Positions 1 through 9,519 of a stretch of DNA of 64,000 nt are shown here, piece after piece (position 1 is the first letter of the stretch; the number at the start of each line of letters is the position of its first letter). The stretch is taken from NCBI RefSeq assembly GCF_000350225.1, contig NW_005178992.1, positions 549,360 to 613,359 of the forward strand, given 5' to 3'. The position numbers and the translations under genes are program-made. Under the pieces are notes generated by a model. It did no database searches. It worked only from the letters and a program-made list of their open reading frames with translations, and was not told the DNA's origin. The DNA is from Chondrus crispus (lineage: Eukaryota; Rhodophyta; Florideophyceae; Gigartinales; Gigartinaceae).

Positions 1-3000
1 GCGTGGATGTGGTGGCTCCGATTTGGTTTTGCCGTTGAGGCTCGAGATGGTTTTGATTTTGATCTTGATGTGGAGGTGGCAACTGCGATTGCGATGGTGT
101 GGTGGGAAGCGAATGTTGCTGAGACTGGGATTGCGAATTTGCATCCCAAGGTCTAGAGGTATCCGGTGTGTGAAATTGTGAACTCTGAGGGGTGTGCGGT
201 GCATTAGTTGGCTGGGAGGGGAACATAGATCTGCAAACATCGCACCAGACTGCGTGCTTGTCGAAGCGACAGACACCAGAGACTTGGCCATCCATGGCTG
301 TGTAAAGTGCATCTTTGCGGCAATCCGTGGTATTGAGGACCCAATTCATCATCTCGTTTCGGTTCGTTACTGCGAGATCATTTTCGTCAATGTTGCCCTT
401 TTTGAGAAGGGAGGTTTCGAAGCTCTTATTGTACTGGGTTGAGTTTAGGACGAAGACGAATGCGTGGTGTCCGTCGCGTCCAGACCGGCCACTCTCCTGT
501 GCAAAGTCGACGAGGCTTCTTGCGGCGCCAAGATGAACTGTTGCTCGAACATCTGGAACATCTATTCCGGTACCGAAGGCGGACGTACAAACCATAATAC
601 GGAACAGAGTTGAAGGTACGAGGTCCTTGGTTTTTATGATGTCGTAGAGCTCTTCGTTTGCTGTCCAGTCGTTGTGGGCCTTTTCGCGAGCTTCTTTAGT
701 GAGGCCGGCATGATATATGAGCGGCTCGACTGCGATGCGTTGATTGGAGTGGGCAACACTTCCTTGTGCATATGCGGCCGTCAGGGCTTTGTGGAGAGAA
801 GTTGTTTCTTGGCGGGTCAGGGCGAAAGCGATGATTCTATATATTTTGGGCAACGGCTTTGGGGCGTTGGTGCAATCGAGGAAGTGCTGATGCAGAAAGC
901 TTACTGCATTCATCTTCATGACTTCTTGTGCGGTGGCAAAGGAGCCTTCAGGAGTGCGAGTGTTTAGGCCCGGGTCAGAGTCGTCACTGAAGGTATGAAC
1001 AACAAACTCGAGATTCCTTCTTTGAGAAGGCATTGAGAAAAGGAAGGCTGTGTTAATGCCGTGGCGCTCTAGAATGATTCTTCTCTCGCAAGGTGGGACG
1101 GTAGCACTGAGGAGTACACGAGGGACTGACTTTGGGATGATAGAAAGGGATCGACGCAAAAACTTCAATTCAGGGCGGAAATGATGCCACATGGCTGTGA
1201 GATGAGCCTCATCAATGACTACTCGAGCGAGCCTGTTAGTATCCATAAGTCGAACAACCAGCTCTTTGAAAGACGGCCGCGACAACTGTTCGGCCGTGAA
1301 GATGTAGAGGTCGGCAAATTCCAGTGATCCTTGTCCATTCGCGCAATGTGATGCGAGTAGGGCGAAGTTTGTCGCGCGCCTCATGTACTCCGATACAAGG
1401 GCCTTGAGGGGAACGACTACGATAGTGGACTTGATATTCTTTTCCATGAAAGCTGGTAGAAGGACTGCCATAGACTTGCCTGATGCGGTGGGCATCAGTA
1501 CGAGGGTGTTGTTCTGCGACGCGGACACAGTGGCTGTGACAGCAAACTGCGTTTGAGACATGAATTCCGCAGATTTAGAACGTGTGGCCTTTTTGAGAGC
1601 GGACAGTAGAGGCCTGACGAGGGGAGGGAGGATATGATTCGGGGGGTTATCGAGGCGAATACTGTGATTGGAGTGGGACCCTACGGAGAAGTTGTTGGGG
1701 AATTTGAGAGCAGAGGGGTTTGGCTGCAGTTGTTGGAGTTCGTTTGCTGTGCTTCTGTTGAGAGCATGAAGGAGGGGTTTCGGTTGATGAACCTGGAAGA
1801 CAGGCTGCGGCTCATGTTGGGATAGCGAGGTAACTCGAGACTGGAGTTGCTGTGAATGTTGGAGGGGGAGCGGTTGTGAAGAAGCGCGGTCACTATAAAA
1901 TGACGGCAGCTTCAGATGGCGGTGCCATTCATGGGAGAATTGGCGGTGCTTTGTTAGCGTGGCGGCGGGACAGTCGGGCATTAGCGAGGTAGTTCGTCCG
2001 TAGTGTTTGTGGGCGATAGAGGAGGTATGCGCAGCTTGTTGGTGTCCGGCTGTGGTGTGTTCTGCCAATATGTCATTCATGCTGCTGTGGAGCTTATTCT
2101 GACATATAAGCGGAACCATTCCACTGGTGAACTGCCTGTAATCCTTGAAGGAGATGTGAATGCTCCTGGATTGCAGGGCAGTCCTGATGACCTTTGTGAC
2201 ACGTGCAGGTGAGAAACGTTGGCCGTTGTTGGCGAATAAGAATGTCCAATGGGTTCTCATGGCTTCGTCGCCATGGAGAGCTCTGACCATTTCGCATTCC
2301 AAAGGGCGAATGACCGACAAGTATGAAATCATTCGGAACGAAGTTTGCTTGTCGGGAAATCGGTACACTGCGCGGTTGTAACCGAGCGCGGCCCTTGACT
2401 TGCAGTAGCCAGGATTGAACAAAATTTCGGAGTGGTGGCCGATGAAGATGTTCCGGATGTTGTTCTCCCCATTTTGTAGCCTATAAGTGCATATCTCGGT
2501 TGCTCGACCGGGAGATCCGGACGAAAAATGCATCATAGCAAGTAGGGAGTCTTGGATGATTTGGCAATGAGCGAGAAACTGCAAGACTCCTGTTTTCGTC
2601 ATTCGAACACCAGCGACTTGAATTTCTCGGTCTTGGCCAGAGGAAGCAGTAGAGGTAGGGGATGGGCCAAGACCGGATGCCTCATCTTGTGTAGGAACCC
2701 TGCGCGGAAAGGAACATGTGGGGTGGACGCAAGGTGTGCGATGGAGGTAATCGGACGATGGATTCATTAGAGCATGTAGGAGATGGGCAACGTTGGCCTG
2801 CACCCAGGAAGCGTGGTGAGTGAGGGAGGAGAGAAAGGAAAAGCCAGGAGCGCGGTTCGTGGGGTCGTCACGCAGAGATAAAACGAGTCGTTGGAAATCA
2901 GGAGGAAGCTCGGCCCCCAGAAGACAGTGTTCGTAGAAGAACTTGTCGAAAGTCTTGTGTTGGTTTGTGATGATCGTCCCCAAAAGAGGCATGGAGAGGT

Positions 3001-4744
3001 GGTGAGATTTGATGATTCCACAAGGGTGTTGCTTGTGAATGGCACAGACGGCGAAAGAGATTGGACCTTCCTCATGTTTTATGATTCGCATGATGACATC
3101 CAAAGTTTTTCGTATGAATGTAGCGGCAGTGTTGGCATCTTGATCGACGGTTGCGATGATGGCAGCAGCTGGATCTTGGCGGTTCTCGTTGAGGTGGGCG
3201 GCCGGAAGGGGCGTTTCTGCTACTCGGCGGAGTTCTTGAATCGCTGTCACGGAAACAGCGTATTGGAGGGCGGCAAGAATGTGACTCATGTCACCGGCTT
3301 CGGCGAGTCTGAGGGTCGGGGAAGTCTCGGCGAAGAGTGGGGCGGAACTTGCAACGACGGTAGCGGCGACAACAAAATTACGAACGGCCAAGTTGGTGAG
3401 GAGGTCGACATGCCTGAGCCGGACGAGGAGCAAGCTTTTCATGGCATCGTGAAGGCGACTGTGTAAGGCGTGGGAGAGAGTTTCACCTGGGGTCTCGTGG
3501 AGAGATGTGCGATTGAGCTCATGAAAGAAGGCGTCGATCGCGACGGAAGTCTGTTCATTACGGGAAAAGTCGGCGTCCCGTGTTTGATGGGTGAAGAAGA
3601 GGAGGCGGGCGACATGACTAGCATATCTTCGTTCTGCGACGGATTGAACCCGTCGGAAGGGCGTAGTGCCGTGGAGGTTTATCGCTTGACGAAATCCATG
3701 CGTGACGTCCCTGACGACCTTGGCGATACTTTGAAAGTATAGATGGACGCAGGTTGCAACCGTGGATAAAGTTGCTTGAACGTCCTCCGTCGTGACGGCA
3801 CCCGTGAGTTGAGCTGCCTTCTCACGGCGTAAAGGCAGAGCTTCGAGGGCTTCATCAAAGTCGGTGATCGACAGGAATGTGTTGCGGAGGGCGATGCCGG
3901 AGTCTGCGTCATTTTCCTCCAATTCGGTATGAGATCGTCGACCCGGGGCCAGGTCCGAACTGGAACACGTTAGACGGGCCAGTACGTCGGCGGCACATTT
4001 GTGGAGCTCATAAGACGGGGAGTTGGGGTCTGGAGTGATGAGGTCTAGAGTTGAGTCGGTTGTTGTGTCCATGGGGAGGGGTGACGACACCGGGGCGGAT
4101 TGGATGGGATCTTCTTCTTCTGAGTCAGGAATGCCGACTGGGACTTGGGAGACGGTGACCATTTCCCCGATTGGCTCTTCGGCCGTAACGGGAAAGTATT
4201 TGGTCTTGGCACCACTAAACAGAGACTGGGCGCGAACAGCACCGCGGCCAATGATTTGATCAACCTCGGTCGGCGAGGGGTTTCCGGGTGCATCAGGCGG
4301 GTGGACGGAGTTCATATGCTGTCGAAGCCGTTTCGGGGTGCCCTTGGAGAGCTTGCAAAGAGGACAGAAGTAGACTAATTTGCAAGTGAATCCTTGAAGC
4401 GGGGGGAGGCTCTTGATCGGAAGAGTGATGGCCGGATCGGGGAGGAATTGGGGAGCCTGCAGGTAGTCGGAAAGGAGCGGAGAATCGGAAACAGAGGTAC
4501 GGTGGAAGGAGAGGGCTTCTTCTGCGAGTCTAGAGCGCTGTGCGGCCTGGGGAGTAGGGATGTTGTGAACGTGGCGCAAGTGGTCGCTGAAGGCCCTTGC
4601 GCTGGGGGACCCGCTCTTGCAATCGACGCAGACAAGGATGAGGGGGATGGAATGGAAGCCAACAGACAAGGACGTAGGTGCGAGATGCAGTGGCACCCGA
4701 GGATCGTTGCGGACGAAAGCGGCGGCATGCGATGGCGTAGTCAT
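1..4744 (-). CDS. C2H2 / tyrosine-recombinase-like / RecQ-type helicase (C-terminus beyond left edge)
   Basis: The reading frame is open from the ATG at 4744 down to base 1 with no stop. In residue order: a CxxC...H finger near 39-61 and a second C2H2-like finger near 120-145; a recombinase-like block with Arg747 (GRATEI), Arg870 (DYRQF), His901 (AGHQ) and Tyr915 (HYGR); then a superfamily 2 helicase with Walker A TASGKS (Lys1090), DEAH (1178-1181), FGTGIDVPD and the RecQ motif VI QESGRSGRDG. Such ATP-driven 3'-5' helicases unwind DNA. Fungal telomere-linked RecQ helicases also join zinc fingers to RecQ, so this protein is probably encoded by a subtelomeric or mobile element. The helicase call is firm; the recombinase-like block is my inference from motif order. 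Upstream in-frame codons reach about 4948, but 4744 precedes the conserved part. The missing C-terminus is represented at the right edge (62,936-64,000). Confidence 0.85.
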   Translation of the reverse strand, partial: MTTPSHAAAFVRNDPRVPLHLAPTSLSVGFHSIPLILVCVDCKSGSPSARAFSDHLRHVHNIPTPQAAQRSRLAEEALSFHRTSVSDSPLLSDYLQAPQFLPDPAITLPIKSLPPLQGFTCKLVYFCPLCKLSKGTPKRLRQHMNSVHPPDAPGNPSPTEVDQIIGRGAVRAQSLFSGAKTKYFPVTAEEPIGEMVTVSQVPVGIPDSEEEDPIQSAPVSSPLPMDTTTDSTLDLITPDPNSPSYELHKCAADVLARLTCSSSDLAPGRRSHTELEENDADSGIALRNTFLSITDFDEALEALPLRREKAAQLTGAVTTEDVQATLSTVATCVHLYFQSIAKVVRDVTHGFRQAINLHGTTPFRRVQSVAERRYASHVARLLFFTHQTRDADFSRNEQTSVAIDAFFHELNRTSLHETPGETLSHALHSRLHDAMKSLLLVRLRHVDLLTNLAVRNFVVAATVVASSAPLFAETSPTLRLAEAGDMSHILAALQYAVSVTAIQELRRVAETPLPAAHLNENRQDPAAAIIATVDQDANTAATFIRKTLDVIMRIIKHEEGPISFAVCAIHKQHPCGIIKSHHLSMPLLGTIITNQHKTFDKFFYEHCLLGAELPPDFQRLVLSLRDDPTNRAPGFSFLSSLTHHASWVQANVAHLLHALMNPSSDYLHRTPCVHPTCSFPRRVPTQDEASGLGPSPTSTASSGQDREIQVAGVRMTKTGVLQFLAHCQIIQDSLLAMMHFSSGSPGRATEICTYRLQNGENNIRNIFIGHHSEILFNPGYCKSRAALGYNRAVYRFPDKQTSFRMISYLSVIRPLECEMVRALHGDEAMRTHWTFLFANNGQRFSPARVTKVIRTALQSRSIHISFKDYRQFTSGMVPLICQNKLHSSMNDILAEHTTAGHQQAAHTSSIAHKHYGRTTSLMPDCPAATLTKHRQFSHEWHRHLKLPSFYSDRASSQPLPLQHSQQLQSRVTSLSQHEPQPVFQVHQPKPLLHALNRSTANELQQLQPNPSALKFPNNFSVGSHSNHSIRLDNPPNHILPPLVRPLLSALKKATRSKSAEFMSQTQFAVTATVSASQNNTLVLMPTASGKSMAVLLPAFMEKNIKSTIVVVPLKALVSEYMRRATNFALLASHCANGQGSLEFADLYIFTAEQLSRPSFKELVVRLMDTNRLARVVIDEAHLTAMWHHFRPELKFLRRSLSIIPKSVPRVLLSATVPPCERRIILERHGINTAFLFSMPSQRRNLEFVVHTFSDDSDPGLNTRTPEGSFATAQEVMKMNAVSFLHQHFLDCTNAPKPLPKIYRIIAFALTRQETTSLHKALTAAYAQGSVAHSNQRIAVEPLIYHAGLTKEAREKAHNDWTANEELYDIIKTKDLVPSTLFRIMVCTSAFGTGIDVPDVRATVHLGAARSLVDFAQESGRSGRDGHHAFVFVLNSTQYNKSFETSLLKKGNIDENDLAVTNRNEMMNWVLNTTDCRKDALYTAMDGQVSGVCRFDKHAVWCDVCRSMFPSQPTNAPHTPQSSQFHTPDTSRPWDANSQSQSQQHSLPTTPSQSQLPPPHQDQNQNHLEPQRQNQIGATTST

Positions 4745-5238
4745 TGCGCGTGAAGTCGGGAGAGAGCGGGAAAGGAGGCGAGAGGTGAGAGGTTTCGGGG
4801 ATGCGAAACGCTGGGGAAGAAGAGAAGAGGTAAAGAGAGAGAGCGGGGGGTCAGTGAGTACGAGAACCCTGTATATGTAAACATTGCGTCGAAATAAGAC
4901 CTGCGAGGGGCTCATACTGAGTAGGAGACCGGGGAGCCTGGGTAGCACAGAAAGGAAGGGTTGACGTTCCGATACGTGGTGAAGTTCTACGATGATGTGG
5001 AGAATTTGGCATAGTTAGTAGTGGGTGTCAAGGAAGTAGGGTCATGAAATTAAGGGTGATTACGTGAGTTAGGGAAACACGTCGCTGTATGGCGTCAGAA
5101 GGGAATGGGGATGTGAATTTGATCTGTGGTTTGCCAGAGTCTGAATGAGGTGCAGGTTGAGCAATTTTGCTTTTGGTTGAAGTTATGAGTGTGCATCTCG
5201 AATTTGAGATTAGGGGGAGGAGGGGGATTACGGGAACA

Positions 5239-5349
5239 CAGTTGTCCATGTACATTCCTAACAGTGGGGGCCGGTGGCTGTATACTTCCAAAAAGTTCTT
5301 CGACCGACTTTCCTACGCTGACGGCTTCCCAAGTCCAGGAAAATTCTAA
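5239..5349 (+). pseudogene. 2OG-Fe(II) dioxygenase fragment
   Basis: The translation contains MYIPNSGGRWLYTSKK followed by ADGFPSPG and a stop. It lines up with MYIPKTGGRWLLTAKG...HTDFPS in the complete dioxygenase domain encoded at 26,374-26,460. The iron-binding His-x-Asp is not kept: the aligned residues read ADG instead of HTD. No other part of the domain is recognisable around it, so this is a relic. It sits tail-to-tail with nothing obvious and 5' of the helicase gene. The same fragment accompanies the second helicase copy at 17,611-17,721. Confidence 0.6.
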
Positions 5350-5936
5350 CTAATTGAAAACTCAATATTAACATTAAATTTATAATGATTACAACATGCG
5401 CTAATTAGTAACGAAATCGCGTCCCAAGGACGCGGGGGTTTGGAGCACCATTGTCTGGATGATGGTAGAGCTTGTGCAACAATTAAATGATCATTAAATA
5501 TTAACCACAATTATTTACTAATTACAATATTTCTAATTAGGGGATTAATGGAGTGGGAGATTAATTAATGTCTGACAGTGTCAAGCAAGAGTTAACAGCT
5601 GACACTGTCCAGCAATTACGCGGACAACTCCCACGTACAACGGTCGTCACACACGACCTCCATTCGAGTTGGTGTGCTTGTTTATTGCATTGGGTCTATA
5701 TATTTGCAGACTTATTACTGCACTCTAGGGCACTCTAGACTTCGTATTGTGACATTACGGCTTAAAAGACGTAGTCGATTCCACGATAGATTGGCAAAGG
5801 ATATATAAGTAAAGTTTGTTGTTCAGTTATAGTGGGGGATTTTTCGACTATAGAGCCCTGCCGGGCTCTCAAAAATATCAGGGTAAATCGCGCAGGCTTG
5901 CAAGAGCAGGCAAGGTCTTTGGTATGATATGCAATG

Positions 5937-6084
5937 TTCTGTCGTGCAACAAGATTTTCAAAAGCTGTATGGGTGGCCAGCCATACTGCAACTAATGTAA
6001 TTTTTGCTAATTTTTTGGAGGTCGATTCCAGTATGGCTGGCCACCCATACAGCTTTTGAAAATCTTGTTGCACGACAAAAATGC
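5937..6084. repeat. inverted repeat with about 50-bp arms
   Basis: The left arm, near 5939-5988, reads gtcgtgcaacaagattttca, then aaagctgtat and gggtggccagccatactg. The right arm, near 6030-6078, is its reverse complement. The spacer is about 42 AT-rich bases. Each arm ends in a 22-bp palindrome, so the whole could fold as a long hairpin or be a foldback element. Confidence 0.7.
5966..6051. promoter_or_regulatory. pair of 22-bp palindromes, 64 bp apart
   Basis: The sites are at 5966-5987 and 6030-6051. Both have GTATGG...CCATAC arms around a TGGCCA core, and the second is the reverse complement of the first. The start-to-start distance is 64 bp with a 42-bp AT-rich spacer. A binding-site role is inferred from the symmetry and the recurrence at 6647-6732 and 22,627-22,776. 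Confidence 0.6.
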
Positions 6085-6190
6085 AATGTATTACACGTGG
6101 CGAATAAAATGCAATGTACTTCACGTGTGAATGACCAAAATGCAATGAAGTACACGTGGCGACCAAAATGCAATGTTTTAGACGTGGCGA
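6081..6190. repeat. four direct repeats of about 28-31 bp with ACACGTG
   Basis: Four units each start with aaaatgcaatg and continue with a cacgtg/acgtggcga segment. Inverted relatives occur at about 6,512-6,566 (tcacgtgtcatacaaagc, cacgtgtaatacattgcg). CACGTG is an E/G-box core, but no neighbouring gene is evident. Confidence 0.55.
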
Positions 6191-6646
6191 CTTAATCAAT
6201 GTCCGACAGTGTAATGTTCGGCGATTGCGTCCTAAGGACGCGGAGTTCCGGAGTGGCATTGTTCTAGTGATGGTACTGCTCGACATTAATTAAATCAAAG
6301 TTAAATATATAGTGTTTATAATAGGCATTAATTAATGTCCGACAGTGTAATGTTCCAGGATGGCGTCCTAAGAACGCGTTGTTTCGGAGTACCATTGTTC
6401 TAATGATGGTACTGTGCTGCTCGACATTAATTACATCATAGTTAAATATATAGTGTTTATAATATGCATTAATTAATGTTCGACAGTGTAACGTGTTATA
6501 GATTGCGTTTTGATCACCACGTGTCATACAAAGCATTTCTGTTCGCACGTGTAATACATTGCGTTAGGGTGATTTTTGGTAATGTTTTGGGGGGTGATTT
6601 GGGTGTGATTCTAGTGCGGTTGTCGCGCGACAAGATTTCATTTTGC

Positions 6647-6732
6647 TGTATGGGTGGCCAGCCATACTACAACTTTATTAAAATTTGATAACTTTTCGGA
6701 GGGCAATTCTAGTATGGGTGGCCACCCATACT
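6647..6732. promoter_or_regulatory. second pair of 22-bp palindromes, 64 bp apart
   Basis: The sites are at 6647-6668 and 6711-6732. The second is a perfect 22-bp palindrome: AGTATGGGTGG followed by its complement. Spacing is again 64 bp start to start, and the 42-bp spacer resembles the spacer of the first pair. Confidence 0.6.
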
Positions 6733-6760
6733 AACATTTCCTGTATTGGTAATATAGTGC

Positions 6761-7641
6761 TGACCTGTGTCTGTGGGACGAAAACGGCTCTATATCGAAC
6801 CTGGCAGTATAAGAAAATTGAAATTTCGACTTTCTAAAGCCACTTTTCTTGTATCACTGCTTTCAAGGAACTCACGCAGGGCGCTATCACTCATACTGCA
6901 CATCTGCACTAAAGATTCAAGTCTTACAAAAGCCAAAACGCTTTATGCTGGGACCACAGACGCAGTGACAGACCTGGAATACTGGGATGGTCTGTTGCTG
7001 CGTTGTTTTTTGTGTCTATCCCTATCCCCCTGCCTCTGCCGTCCTCTTGCTCTGCCCTCGTCCTTGTGCCGCCGTCGCCCCCGCCGCTGGCACCGCCGCT
7101 GCCGCCATTTGGCATTAGTCCCCTAAATCCCCTAATCGGATTGGTCTACTTCTTTTCTCGATCTGTTTATCGAAGATTGTGCTCTCACTGCCGTCCAAAT
7201 CCGTAAGTACCACAAGTAAGGCGAGCCAGTCAACGGGGGCTGCTTCATTCTTGCTTGAAATCGCAGCAAATGATACGGCATCGCTTCGGAAGGTTGTATC
7301 CTTACTCGGGGACGTCGAGAGGAACACACCCACCGTTAAGTTATTTTTTGCTGGCTTCAGAAGTTGAAAGCAAAGAAATTAACACGCCAAAAAAACAGCA
7401 AACACTCTAACTAAAGAAATAGAAACGATCGCAAAATTCTCGCTGCTTTACCATGTACAAATCTCTGTAACTTGGAGTCACTCGCTTCTTCTGTCAGTGC
7501 CACTTGTTTCTCTTTGCTGATCAATGGAAGTATCCGTACTCTAAAGCGCAATAGATCGCGCTCAGTCACAGGCCTGAAAGAAGTAGGCCGTCTCCGCATC
7601 GGCCGTTGAAGAGAAACACAGAGAACAGGGCTCTGAGGTGA
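6761..7641. other. no recognised gene
   Basis: A plus-strand open stretch (6767-7126) has a protein-like first half but no ATG, and it ends in a pyrimidine-rich Arg/Pro-biased tail. The rest holds only short overlapping frames. Nothing further can be supported. Confidence 0.3.
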
Positions 7642-7985
7642 TTAAATTGTACTGGGGTAAAGCATGACGCGAACGCCCTTTCCGATGGAATTCGGTGGCA
7701 ACTGATTGCGAAATTTCGCGCGTACGTGACCGTTGTTTCCGTGCGGGGCAATAATGCGGCCCCACATAACGCGATACTTTCTCGAGGCGCCGCTCGGAGT
7801 CTTCTTCTCGACTAGACCCTTGTAGACGTAAGCTACTCGCTTACACATGTAGAACTGGGCATCTTTGCGATCCGATCCTTGATGCCGTCGATTAGAAGGC
7901 GTGACTGGCCACACTGCTGGTTACGTAGATTACGCTTGTAACCAAGATGTATTCCCATGGAATGTAACCTTACGGTGTTCGTCAT
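7642..7985 (-). pseudogene. RPL35A: 60S ribosomal protein eL33 (RPL35A), frameshifted
   Basis: eL33 is a small protein of the large ribosomal subunit. The N-terminal half starts at the ATG at 7985 and reads VRLHSMGIHLGYKRNLRNQ. The C-terminal half contains AQFYMCKRVAYVYKG, KYRVMWGRIIAPHGNNG, VRAKFRNQLPP and the family's terminal VRMLYPS-type motif (here VRVMLYPSTI), then a stop. Together they span about 114 codons, the usual eL33 length. The halves are in different frames because gatcg is duplicated in tandem (plus strand 7868-7877); removing one copy restores the frame. There is no intron. It is either a dead or retroposed copy, or a sequencing duplication in a real gene. Confidence 0.8.
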
Positions 7986-7989
7986 TGTG

Positions 7990-8990
7990 ATAGTTGAGAT
8001 GGGCGAAATGAAGCACCGACGGTTTCAAGTGTGAGTGCAGGAAAGCGATAAGCACTATGCCGGTACGACACAGGAGGCAGAGATATTTTCATGCTTTAAT
8101 CGCACGCGTCTTCCTCCATGAAATCATGAAGGTAGAGAACACGCCCCCAAAGCCTCCTTCTCTTCTTCCTCCTGCCATTCACTATCGGGATACCCTATTG
8201 ATCAGTGCACCGAAGCCTTTTCTGTTTCCCAGAGTTCATGGACAGGTTCACGATGAGCCTGAAGACCCCTGCCATTTACCAAGAAAAAGCATTTGTGATT
8301 GCCCGGGAAGAAGTCGAGCCACGACTGACCAACGTCATAAATACGTCACTTTTGGCACACGGGAGTGATACGGGTAGCAACTTAAACTAGCAGTCTAAGC
8401 TTCTCTTTGCAGTTTCGCCCTAGGCTCCTTCCTACCTAATGTACACTGACGCTTTGTTTGATAATCCAGATCAAAAATGATGAACTATTGCAGTTGTCCT
8501 ATCCCTCCAACCGATTAGTCACTTATTCTAAATTTCACAAGCATCACTACAGTCCATGGGCAACTTCACCAGAACCAATCTGGAATGACTTGCACTTCCG
8601 CTCTGCAATAAACTTCATATTCAAATTACAAGAGAAAGAAACATGCCCATTTTCCACAAGCATTATCAGCCTTGTAATGTCATCTGCATAAATGCAAATA
8701 GACTCATGGTGCTTCTACTCTAGTGCTGGCGCGAAGTGTAGGGAGTGCCTCGTGCGTATTTGATGGTAGATGGAGAGGGGCTACGCATGAGCATAGAAGG
8801 ATGTGCAGTGCTGCAACATCATCACCCAAACACGTGCCAATGCCTGTGACAACCGAGCAAGGTTACCCTACCCCTATACCACGTCTGCCCTCAGTGACAT
8901 ATTGGCTATAATAGCTCCGTCCCGCACCAGGCTGGGATGAAGCGCCATTGCCTCTCCTTCTCCATGCCCCTGCATTGCGCACTACAACAG
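7990..8990. other. no recognised gene
   Basis: Only short competing frames occur. A plus-strand stretch near 8,236-8,390 contains a protein-like segment (DRFTMSLKTPAIYQEK), but it is short and matches no family I know. Confidence 0.25.
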
Positions 8991-9009
8991 CCTCGAAGCT
9001 CTCTCTGCA

Positions 9010-9410
9010 TCCATCGCAAAACCCGTCCCCTCCGTCCCGCAGTAGGAGCGTCATGCCGAGCATAGCATCGTGATCTTGGCGCATCTGGATCGCACGCTCG
9101 TACAACTCGGCGCCGCGGCCCGCGTTGGTTCGCACGACCTCCGCACGTCGTATTTGCATGTCGCAAAGCCTCACCATCGCCTCGGCATCTCCGTGCCCTT
9201 CCACCCCAAGTTCAAACAGCTTCACAGATTTCACCGCACCCAAGGTTGCTCATAGCGTCACCATCATTGCCTTTCTCGACCCGCAATCTTACAACTCCAC
9301 ACTACGATCTATATTTCTCTCGACTCCCTCGATGCTTCCCTCCATCAGAACACCAAGTGGGACCATCGATTCGATACCATCGTGCTCAATCGCGCTCGGT
9401 GCTTCAGTCC
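9010..9410 (-). pseudogene. Sel1-like repeat protein fragment
   Basis: Sel1 repeats are about 36-residue helical repeats used as protein-interaction scaffolds. Reading leftward from 9410, one segment gives AIEHDGIESMVPLGVLMEGS and EGVERNIDRSVEL. After stops, a second segment from about 9,240 gives ELGVEGHGDAEAMVRL, GAELYERAI and AMLGMTLLLRDGGDG. These match the typical repeat pattern (A..LYERAI..G...AM..L...L.DG..G). The stops and frame change between segments, and loss of the pattern beyond them, mark a decayed gene. Confidence 0.6.
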
Positions 9411-9519
9411 CCCAAAATTTAATGGCGTTTTTCAAAGTAAAACGTGCGTGATTTCTTTGTCCCGCGGGTGGCCCCTGTCTTGTTGGCGAGCTCCGATTGG
9501 ATGCTTCCTGTCTTGTTGA

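Larger units (their letters stand above)
1..5416 (-). mobile_element. helicase element, left-edge copy (5' part)
   Basis: This copy holds the helicase gene and its 5' flank. It is near-identical to 15,904-17,788 from about 3,536 onward. Both copies end at the same point, after ctaattagtaacgaaa (5416 and 17,788), and unrelated DNA follows. The shared border marks an element end. No terminal inverted repeat or clear target-site duplication could be read. Confidence 0.6.
5417..6760. repeat. AT-rich repeat block with palindromes and short direct repeats
   Basis: No gene is recognised. Two tandem copies of about 138 bp (roughly 6199-6335 and 6335-6475) share cctaaggacgcg-type, tggagtaccattgttct-type and attaattaatgtccgacag-type segments. 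A third diverged copy lies at 5417-5580. Between them are the palindrome pairs and the aaaatgcaatg/acacgtggcg direct repeats listed separately. The block looks like the subterminal region of one or more non-autonomous elements. Confidence 0.5.

Noticed and set aside
2891..3466. Plus-strand 191-codon frame
   Set aside because: It is antisense to the continuous helicase frame.
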